6,436 nucleotides of DNA, taken from NCBI GenBank assembly GCA_026122915.1, contig JAGIXO010000095.1:1-6436 (forward strand). Reading direction: 5' to 3'. A model generated the notes under the pieces. That model ran no database searches. It saw only the letters and a program-made list of their open reading frames with translations, and had not been told where the DNA came from. Origin of the DNA: Candidatus Electronema nielsenii (GTDB lineage: Bacteria > Desulfobacterota > Desulfobulbia > Desulfobulbales > Desulfobulbaceae). A program made the translations under genes and the position numbers. This document shows positions 1 through 4,822 of this stretch, one piece after another (position 1 is the stretch's first letter; every line of letters begins with the position of its first letter).

Positions 1-144
1 AAAAGTGTTTTTGTTCATTTTGGCTTACGGCATCGAAAAATGCAATGCTATAGGTCACAATTTGGGTTAGAAGTACGCAGTTTAAAACGCAACGATTTGA
101 TTCCATTAAAAAACAACTTGCTTAAATTATTCACTTCCATCTAA
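1..144 (+). CDS. Possible C-terminal end of an upstream gene (partial, unrecognised)
   Basis: Reading frame 1 is open from the first base to a TAA at 142-144, giving 47 codons that end in ...LLKLFTSI. The encoded stretch is rich in Lys, Arg, Leu and Asn, and I recognise no family. The region is clearly more AT-rich than ligA. The stop lies immediately before the ribosome-binding site of the tautomerase gene, the spacing expected of a preceding gene in an operon. Against it, the other two forward frames also stay open for about 17 and 22 codons, and an open stretch of this length is not rare by chance. It could equally be a noncoding leader. Confidence 0.25.
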   Translation, partial: KSVFVHFGLRHRKMQCYRSQFGLEVRSLKRNDLIPLKNNLLKLFTSI

Positions 145-155
145 AAGGAGCTATC

Positions 156-344
156 ATGCCGTATGTGAGCATTCGTGTCGCCGGGACACTGACCAGAAAG
201 CAGAAAAAGAAGATTGTCAAAGGGGTAACACAGGTCATTGCCCAAGAAACCGGCAAGCCAGAGTCCTCGATCCTCATCTTTATTGACGAGGTGCAGGCGG
301 AAAATATCGCCAAAGGGGGTGAACTCCTTGACGAGCAGTCCTGA
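156..344 (+). CDS. 4-oxalocrotonate tautomerase family protein, 62 aa
   Basis: The protein is 62 residues, the usual length of the small 4-OT subunit, and starts MPYVSIRV. Removal of Met would expose Pro-1, the general base of this superfamily. The beta-strand, helix and second strand (ILIFIDEV), followed by KGGEL near the end, match the 4-OT fold, whose members usually act as hexamers. The start is set by AAAAGGAG at 143-150, five bases before the ATG. Compared from memory with Pseudomonas 4-OT, the two arginines that bind the substrate carboxylates (Arg11 and Arg39, mature numbering) are Leu here and Phe50 is Ile. It therefore probably does not isomerise 4-oxalocrotonate, and its substrate is unknown. 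The stop is one base before the annotated ATG of ligA, so the two are probably cotranscribed and translationally coupled. I see no catabolic partner genes. Confidence 0.88.
   Translation: MPYVSIRVAGTLTRKQKKKIVKGVTQVIAQETGKPESSILIFIDEVQAENIAKGGELLDEQS
312..319 (+). promoter_or_regulatory. Shine-Dalgarno-like AAAGGGGG inside the tautomerase gene, affecting the ligA start choice
   Basis: The purine run AAAGGGGG at 312-319 is the only good ribosome-binding site near the start of ligA. It lies 26 bases before the ATG at 346, which is too far, but 8 to 9 bases before an in-frame TTG at 328, which is ideal. An in-frame GTG at 319 overlaps the run and is too close to it. LigA could therefore start at TTG 328, six residues earlier, overlapping the tautomerase gene by 17 bases. 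Otherwise the ATG relies on ribosomes finishing the tautomerase two bases upstream. Confidence 0.4.
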
Positions 345-345
345 C

Positions 346-2355
346 ATGACCAAGCAGCAGGCCAAAGGCCGCCTGACAGAACTACGAACGCAGCTCCAAA
401 AACACGCGCACCGCTACTATGTGTTGGATGATCCGATCATTAGCGATGCGGAATACGACCGCCTTTTCCGCGAGCTGCTGGAATTGGAAGAACATTTCCC
501 AGAGCTGATTACGCCGGACTCGCCCAGCCAGCGGGTAGGCGGCGAACCGTTAGCCGCGTTTACCGAGGCGATTCATGCGGTTCCCATGCTCAGTTTGGAT
601 AACATCTTTGCCGCTGATGAGCTGGAAGATTTCGAGGAGCGAATCCGGCGGCGACTCAGTTCTTCCGAGCAGCTAACATGGACAGCAGAACCAAAGATGG
701 ACGGGTTAGCGGTGGAGCTGATCTACGAACACGGCCTGCTGGTTGAGGGTTCAACTCGTGGTAACGGGTTGGTTGGCGAGAACATCACGGCTAATCTACG
801 CACGGTGCGGAACATTCCCCTGCGCCTGCTTGCGACCGCAGACTTGCCTGCACGACTGGCTGTTCGGGGTGAGGTTTTTCTGCCTCGTCGGGATTTCGCC
901 GAACTCAACCGACAGCGGGCCGAGCAGGACGAACCGCTTTTCGCCAATCCACGCAATGCTGCCGCTGGTTCGCTGCGCCAGCTTGATCCGAAAGTGACCG
1001 CCGCCCGCCCGCTCAGTTTTTTCGTCTATGGCGTGGCTGATCCTGCTGGTCTTCCTTGCTCCGGGTTGGCAGAATTGTTCCCTTGGCTCCAGCAGCTCGG
1101 TCTGCCGGTTAATCCACTGATTAGATTCTGCCGCAGTCTGTCCGAGGCTGAGGAGCACTACCGTCATCTTCAGCAGCTCCGCCACGAGCTGGACTACGAG
1201 ATTGACGGCATGGTGATCAAGGTGGGTAACTTTGCTCTTCAGGAGCGCATCGGCAGCACGACTCGCGCCCCGCGCTGGGCAGCAGCGTGGAAATTTCCGG
1301 CTTTAGAAGCTGAGGCGGTGATGAGCGGGGTGGAGTATCAAGTCGGGCGGACGGGTGCAATTACGCCGGTGGCGGTGTTGGAGCCGGTCAATATCGGCGG
1401 TGCAGTGGTGCGGCGAGCGGCGTTGCATAATCAAGAGGAGATTCGGCGTAAAGAGTTAAAAATAGGCGATACAGTCTTGGTTCGGCGAGCCGGAGACGTG
1501 ATCCCAGAGGTGGTTAAACCGCTCATCGAGCACCGCAGTGGCAACGAGCTGGCAATTGTTTTCCCAACAGACTGCCCGACCTGCGCTTCTGCTCTGCATA
1601 GGCCAGAAGGGGAGGCTGTAACCCGCTGCCGTAATCTGCACTGTCCGGCCCAGCGGCTTCAGCGCATCATCTGGTTTGCCGGAAAATCAGGGTTGGACAT
1701 CGAAGGTCTTGGTCCGAAAAACGTGGAAAAGTTGGTCGAGGCCGGATTGATTCAGGATATCCCGGATATTTTCTCTTTGCAAAAAGAGTCAATAGCTATT
1801 TTGGACGGCTGGGGTGAAAAATCAGCAGAGAAGCTGCTTCAGGCGGTGGAAAAAGCCAAGCAGACCACGCTGACCAAGCTGCTGGCCGCGCTGGGTATCC
1901 GCCATGTGGGTGAAACCACGGCAGAGCTGCTGGCCAATCATTTCGGCGATCTTGCTACTCTGATGCGAACGACTACAGAAAAGCTGCTGACTGTGGATGG
2001 TATCGGTGGGCAAACTGCGGCTGCTTTAGTTGAATATTTTGCCAACAACGGCAATCGTGAGCTGATTGCCCGACTTATAGAATTAGGTCTAAGTATTCCT
2101 GCGGCAGAAAAAAAGCCAGCAAGCACCGGCCCGTTGCACGGCATGATCTTTCTTTTCACTGGTACCCTCAGTAATCTGAGCAGAACCGAGGCAGAAGAGC
2201 GGGTTCAACAGCTGGGCGGCGAAGCAGCGAGCGGCATCAGCAAAAAAGTGACGCACTTGGTTGCGGGAGAAAAGGCGGGCAGCAAGCTCAAAAAAGCCGC
2301 AGAAATAGGCATCGTTATTTTAGACGAGCAGCAGTTTTTGCGGCTTATAGGTTGA
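346..2355 (+). CDS. ligA: NAD+-dependent DNA ligase LigA
   Basis: LigA seals nicks in duplex DNA during replication and repair, using NAD+ to form a ligase-AMP intermediate. At 669 residues it is standard full length. Domain order: Ia NMN-binding region with YYVLDDP (24-30) and SDAEYDRL (33-40); adenylation domain with the AMP-accepting lysine K117 in EPKMDG; TRGNG at 137-141 and the RGE of strand V near 174; DYEIDGMVIKV at 283-293; OB fold with KFP and GRTGAITPVA (334-343); zinc finger C410, C413, C428, C433; helix-hairpin-helix repeats from about 450 to 570, including LDIEGLG and LGIRHVG; and a C-terminal BRCT domain from about 594 to 669. All catalytic motifs are present, so it should be active. 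The ATG at 346 aligns with known LigA N-termini, but a TTG at 328 has the better ribosome-binding site. The open frame reaches back to 238, inside the tautomerase gene; I reject that start. No terminator fits in the nine bases before the convergent gene. Confidence 0.98.
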   Translation: MTKQQAKGRLTELRTQLQKHAHRYYVLDDPIISDAEYDRLFRELLELEEHFPELITPDSPSQRVGGEPLAAFTEAIHAVPMLSLDNIFAADELEDFEERIRRRLSSSEQLTWTAEPKMDGLAVELIYEHGLLVEGSTRGNGLVGENITANLRTVRNIPLRLLATADLPARLAVRGEVFLPRRDFAELNRQRAEQDEPLFANPRNAAAGSLRQLDPKVTAARPLSFFVYGVADPAGLPCSGLAELFPWLQQLGLPVNPLIRFCRSLSEAEEHYRHLQQLRHELDYEIDGMVIKVGNFALQERIGSTTRAPRWAAAWKFPALEAEAVMSGVEYQVGRTGAITPVAVLEPVNIGGAVVRRAALHNQEEIRRKELKIGDTVLVRRAGDVIPEVVKPLIEHRSGNELAIVFPTDCPTCASALHRPEGEAVTRCRNLHCPAQRLQRIIWFAGKSGLDIEGLGPKNVEKLVEAGLIQDIPDIFSLQKESIAILDGWGEKSAEKLLQAVEKAKQTTLTKLLAALGIRHVGETTAELLANHFGDLATLMRTTTEKLLTVDGIGGQTAAALVEYFANNGNRELIARLIELGLSIPAAEKKPASTGPLHGMIFLFTGTLSNLSRTEAEERVQQLGGEAASGISKKVTHLVAGEKAGSKLKKAAEIGIVILDEQQFLRLIG

Positions 2356-2364
2356 AGGTTGAGA

Positions 2365-2736
2365 TCAAAGCAGAGAGGTCAACACTTCGCAATGGCGGCA
2401 GATTTCCATCTTGTCCTTGCCCTCTTGACCGGTGGTGCATTCGCAGAGGGTGCCGTTGAGAAACCAGCAAAGGTGTCCGGCTTGAAACTCCCAAGCTGGA
2501 CATTCCTTCTTGCAATTGCATTTCTTCAACGTCCAGCACTCTTTCCGTTTCGAGGTATCATCACGGCGTTGATTAACCACTAAAAAGAGTAATTTGCGCT
2601 CGATATGCAAAGGCACGGCTCGCCAGCCTTGTTCGTAGCTTTGCACGGCCTTGAGAGACACTCCAAGCAGCTTGGAAAGGGATTTCTGCGTTTTCTCGAG
2701 TTTTTTGCGATATACTGTAAATTCTTCCGAGGTCAT
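2365..2736 (-). CDS. HTH (XRE-like) protein with a C-terminal two-CW cysteine-rich domain
   Basis: From the ATG at 2736 the product is 123 residues. Residues about 10-50 (KLEKTQKSLSKLLG, then VSLKAVQSYEQGWR) read as an XRE-type helix-turn-helix. The C-terminal half is cysteine-rich: CW at 67-68, C73, C75, C79 in ECPAW, CW at 90-91, GTLCEC with C98 and C100, and C113xxC116 at the end. Two Cys-Trp pairs with this spacing match what is annotated as a 'two-CW domain', common in Desulfobacterota and uncharacterised. Nine cysteines suggest zinc or iron-sulfur binding, so a metal- or redox-responsive DNA-binding protein is a reasonable inference but unproven. The start is uncertain: an in-frame TTG at 2751 adds five residues, and the nearest good ribosome site (AGGAG at 2769-2773) is 17 bases from the TTG and 32 from the ATG. 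An in-frame stop just upstream excludes longer versions. The gene is convergent with ligA. Confidence 0.85.
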   Translation of the reverse strand: MTSEEFTVYRKKLEKTQKSLSKLLGVSLKAVQSYEQGWRAVPLHIERKLLFLVVNQRRDDTSKRKECWTLKKCNCKKECPAWEFQAGHLCWFLNGTLCECTTGQEGKDKMEICRHCEVLTSLL

Positions 2737-2792
2737 AATCTGCTGATTCAAGATGTGTTATTCTGCTGCTCCTCTCAAGGCCAGATTCAGTG

Positions 2793-2817
2793 AAAAAAAG
2801 AGCCTGCGGTGGCAGCC
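2793..2817 (-). terminator. Candidate weak intrinsic terminator (hairpin plus T-run) on the minus strand
   Basis: Read on the minus strand, CTGC-CACC-GCAG (plus-strand 2804-2815) forms a four-pair hairpin with one further outer G-C pair (2802 with 2817) across a mismatch. It is followed after CTC by seven T residues (2793-2799). It lies about 110 bases past the stop of the omptin gene and before the two-CW gene, a sensible place to end the omptin transcript. The stem is short, so termination would be weak. If the candidate promoter at 2827-2855 is real, this element would instead sit in the leader of the two-CW transcript. Confidence 0.3.
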
Positions 2818-2826
2818 GGAAGCACT

Positions 2827-2855
2827 ACAATACCACGCCGTGGGGATTTGTGCAA
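2827..2855 (-). promoter_or_regulatory. Candidate sigma70-type promoter for the two-CW/HTH gene
   Basis: On the minus strand TTGCAC (plus 2850-2855) and TATTGT (plus 2827-2832) are separated by 17 bases, and TGG immediately before the second hexamer supplies an extended -10. Only three bases of the -35 and four of the -10 match consensus. Transcription would start near 2820 and run into the two-CW gene with a leader of about 85 bases. Low confidence, since such matches arise by chance. Confidence 0.22.
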
Positions 2856-2857
2856 AT
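2833..2857. repeat. Two adjacent short perfect dyads, possible operator
   Basis: CCACG-C-CGTGG (2833-2843) and ATTTG-TG-CAAAT (2846-2857) are perfect inverted repeats with five-base arms, separated by two bases. Both fall within the spacer and -35 of the candidate promoter for the HTH gene. Dyads of this size are typical binding sites for dimeric regulators, so autoregulation by the downstream HTH protein is possible. This is inference from position only. Confidence 0.3.
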
Positions 2858-2927
2858 TGAAAATGAACCCTTGGTAAAATCAGCTAACGGCTACATTCCA
2901 TCGCATCAAACACAGCTTGAGCAGGCT

Positions 2928-3899
2928 TTAAAAAGAATAGCCGACACTGAGATAACCGGAAGTCTGCTTGCTTTCTGCTTCCATATCGATTTTGCCTAAT
3001 GCCTGATCGCCCAGCATTTGGTATTGCTCGCCTTCAACATCAATCCAAACATGATGTAGCCCAGCCTCCAGATACCACCACGGGGTAAGATAATAAATAC
3101 CTGAGAGATCAATCAGGCACGCAAAACCGTCTAAATCGCCTTGAGTGGTTTTATTTCTCAGCAGCAGGGTTTCGTCTTCTGCGCCGATCAGCGGGGCAAC
3201 CGACAGATTACCGGTTAAACGCAGTTGGGGCGTAAGCTGATATTCCGAGCCAAGCAGGAGATACGGCATGGAATAGGTTACATCATAAGTCACTGCGGTT
3301 CTATTGCCGCTGCTGTAGTTGTAGCCGGTCAACCCAGAAGGGGAATGCTGTACCGTTGATCCGCCCTTGTATGCAAACTTCTGATGTTGATAGCCCGCCC
3401 CAGCGTATGCGCTCCACAAACCCTGCTGCCAAAAAGTCCATTCCAAATCAATGTCTATGATCAGTGTATCGAGCGAGGATACATCACTGGCAGAATAGAC
3501 ATCCACCCGCTGCGGCATCGAGGAAGTGAGCCAGTCACGGTCGATGATCTGTTCGTTCGGGTCACTGAGATTGGTTTTCACCGTGCCGTTGACGCGCCAC
3601 GCTGGGTTAAACGTCCAGCCTGCATCTATCTTGACTAACCAGATATCGAGCGGCCATTCTAACATACTGGCTGGAGAAAGTTCAGTAGTTCTGGTCCCGT
3701 TGGCAAGAACAGCATTGCCGCCGATGGAATACTCCGTGTCTCCGGTCATGGCTTCCAAGCCAAGAGCGAGGTCGAGTTGCTGGGGTAGGTACGATTGTGT
3801 GGCAGACGCAGCTTGGAGTTGCTGGGGCGCACAAAGCAGTCCTGCTAATCCGAAACTGAGTCCTAAAACCAACGCGTTGCCGCTGTTTGATCGTTTCAT
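2928..3899 (-). CDS. Omptin-family outer-membrane beta-barrel protein with a substituted catalytic His
   Basis: Omptins (OmpT, Pla) are ten-stranded outer-membrane barrels that cleave proteins at the cell surface. The 323-residue length fits. A signal peptide is clear: KR at 2-3, a hydrophobic stretch at 9-24, then LQA-A with likely cleavage after Ala30. Omptin landmarks follow in order: IIDRDWLTSS (118-127), matching the MVDQDWMDSS of OmpT with aspartates D120 and D122; GYQHQKFAYKGGS (169-181); YSMPYLLLGSEY (209-220); YYLTPWWYLEAG (269-280); and a barrel-type C-terminus ending in Phe. At the second active-site pair, Asp-x-His in OmpT, the sequence is EDETLLLR: D242 is kept but residue 244 is Thr (codon ACC), not His. 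Protease activity is therefore doubtful. The start has an excellent ribosome site, AAGGAGG, five bases from the ATG. It is divergent from can and followed by the two-CW gene on the same strand. Confidence 0.88.
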   Translation of the reverse strand: MKRSNSGNALVLGLSFGLAGLLCAPQQLQAASATQSYLPQQLDLALGLEAMTGDTEYSIGGNAVLANGTRTTELSPASMLEWPLDIWLVKIDAGWTFNPAWRVNGTVKTNLSDPNEQIIDRDWLTSSMPQRVDVYSASDVSSLDTLIIDIDLEWTFWQQGLWSAYAGAGYQHQKFAYKGGSTVQHSPSGLTGYNYSSGNRTAVTYDVTYSMPYLLLGSEYQLTPQLRLTGNLSVAPLIGAEDETLLLRNKTTQGDLDGFACLIDLSGIYYLTPWWYLEAGLHHVWIDVEGEQYQMLGDQALGKIDMEAESKQTSGYLSVGYSF

Positions 3900-3921
3900 C
3901 TGCTCCTCCTTGCATCATTGA

Positions 3922-3951
3922 AGCAGCTGTCCGCATAGAGATGGAGCTGCT
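3922..3951. repeat. 7-bp inverted repeat in the omptin upstream region
   Basis: AGCAGCT at 3922-3928 and AGCTGCT at 3945-3951 are perfect reverse complements with a 16-base loop. They lie 23 to 52 bases before the omptin start codon, so they could form a leader hairpin upstream of the ribosome-binding site or serve as a protein-binding dyad. The arms do not extend further. Confidence 0.3.
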
Positions 3952-3953
3952 GG

Positions 3954-3982
3954 ATTATCAAGCCGTTGAAGATATCTATCCG
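3954..3982 (-). promoter_or_regulatory. Candidate promoter of the omptin gene
   Basis: On the minus strand GATAAT (plus 3954-3959) matches five of six bases of a sigma70 -10 element. At 17 bases upstream is CGGATA (plus 3977-3982), a poor -35 with three matches. Transcription would start near 3947, giving a leader of about 48 bases ending in the strong ribosome site. An activator may be needed if this is the real promoter. Confidence 0.22.
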
Positions 3983-4105
3983 TTTTCCTTCAGACAGTAA
4001 GATATCCCCTTGAAGCAATCGTACACCATCGATAGAAATAACTCAACCTTTCGCACAACGGGAACAGAACGACGGCGGAGTCTGTACAGTGAGGATGCTT
4101 TTGAA

Positions 4106-4134
4106 TTGACATGCTTTCCGCAGAATGGTAATCC
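4106..4134 (+). promoter_or_regulatory. Candidate promoter of the can-nucleotidyltransferase operon
   Basis: A perfect -35 hexamer TTGACA lies at 4106-4111. At 17 bases downstream is TGG followed by TAATCC (4129-4134), an extended -10 with a poor hexamer. Transcription would begin near 4141, about 50 bases before the start codon chosen for can, which fits that start rather than the upstream ATG at 4010. The weak -10 keeps confidence low. Confidence 0.3.
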
Positions 4135-4192
4135 ATGCCAGATGAATCTGACGCAGACGGAGGAGCGGCAAAAAACTACAGGGAGATTGACC

Positions 4193-4822
4193 ATGCGAGT
4201 TCTCAAACATCTTTTTGAACAGAACAAAAAATGGGCAGCAGAAATCAAGGAACAACACCCTGATTTCTTCCTCAAACTTGCCAAACAACAGAGTCCTGAA
4301 TATTTATGGATCGGCTGTTCAGATAGCCGAGTGCCAGCAAATCAAATCATAGGATTGTTGCCGGGAGAAATCTTTGTTCATCGCAACATCGCTAATTTAG
4401 TTGTGCATACTGATTTGAATTGTCTTTCCGTTATTCAATATGCGGTTGATGTGTTGAAAATAAAACATATCATTGTTTGTGGACATTACGGCTGTGGCGG
4501 CATTAAGGCGGCGTGGGAAAACAAAGAACATGGCCTAATTGACAACTGGTTGCTCAATATTAAAGATATTTATCGCTATCACCAAAAAACAATAGATGCA
4601 CTGAGCAATGAAGCAGAAAAAATTAGCCTGCTTTGCGAGTTAAATGTAGCTGAACAAGTCGCCAATGTTTGCCACACCACCATTGTGCAGAATGCTTGGA
4701 AAAACGGTCAAGAGTTAGCTGTGCATGGTTGGATTTACAGCATCGAAGACGGTATTCTTCGCGATTTGGATGTCTGCGTCACTAATGCGGATGAATTGCC
4801 GCACACGCACAAAATGCAATGA
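4193..4822 (+). CDS. can: Beta-class (type II) carbonic anhydrase
   Basis: The enzyme interconverts CO2 and bicarbonate in the cytoplasm, supplying bicarbonate for carboxylations. The 209-residue product shows the beta-CA signature in full: zinc ligands C42, H98 and C101 (GCSDSRVPANQI at 41-52, HYGCGG at 98-103) with the D44-R46 pair. W39, R64 and Tyr182 correspond to the residues of the noncatalytic bicarbonate pocket in the Haemophilus and E. coli enzymes, so this is the type II, bicarbonate-regulated form. HGW followed by IYSIEDG near 178-187 is also characteristic. The start at 4193 is chosen because GGGAG at 4181-4185 lies seven bases upstream and the product then numbers exactly like E. 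coli Can. The frame is open back to ATG 4010, but that extension has no ribosome site or homology I recognise. The stop overlaps the next start (ATGA). The gene looks more AT-rich than the gene after it. Confidence 0.96.
   Translation: MRVLKHLFEQNKKWAAEIKEQHPDFFLKLAKQQSPEYLWIGCSDSRVPANQIIGLLPGEIFVHRNIANLVVHTDLNCLSVIQYAVDVLKIKHIIVCGHYGCGGIKAAWENKEHGLIDNWLLNIKDIYRYHQKTIDALSNEAEKISLLCELNVAEQVANVCHTTIVQNAWKNGQELAVHGWIYSIEDGILRDLDVCVTNADELPHTHKMQ

Larger units (their letters stand above)
3900..4192. other. Divergent intergenic region between the omptin gene and can
   Basis: These 293 bases must hold promoters for both flanking genes. I see weak promoter-like pairs on each strand and one 7-bp inverted repeat near the omptin gene. 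Two stretches are open for coding without looking like independent genes. One is a plus-strand frame ending at TAA 3998-4000, whose last residues read YQAVEDIYPFSFRQ and could be a relic of a lost gene. The other is an unbroken 61-codon extension of can back to 4010, with no ribosome site at its ATG codons. GATATC occurs twice, exactly 30 bases apart (3971 and 4001). I found no RNA gene or known riboswitch. Confidence 0.6.

Noticed and set aside
97..127. Promoter-like TTGATT and TTAAAT before the tautomerase gene
   Set aside because: The spacing is 19 bases and both boxes are partial in a very AT-rich stretch, so a chance match is as likely.
238..345. In-frame 36-codon extension of ligA back to an ATG at 238
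   Set aside because: It overlaps most of the tautomerase gene in another frame, has no ribosome site, and adds residues unlike any LigA N-terminus I know; ATG 346 or TTG 328 fits the family.
2790..2999. Plus-strand 69-codon frame starting with GTG
   Set aside because: It overlaps the 3' end of the omptin gene on the other strand, its sequence resembles no family, and it coincides with the likely terminator and promoter region.
3526..3921. 131-codon plus-strand frame opposite the omptin gene
   Set aside because: It is an antisense shadow; the minus-strand frame has a signal peptide, family motifs and a strong ribosome site.
3915..3923. Lipoprotein alternative for the omptin (Cys23 in LAGLLC)
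   Set aside because: The residues before the Cys do not fit a lipobox, and a normal signal-peptidase site (LQA-A) follows at residues 28-31.
4010..4192. 61-codon N-terminal extension of carbonic anhydrase
   Set aside because: No ribosome site at the ATG codons at 4010 or 4142, no recognisable domain, and the candidate promoter lies inside it; the start at 4193 gives a protein that numbers exactly like E. coli Can.
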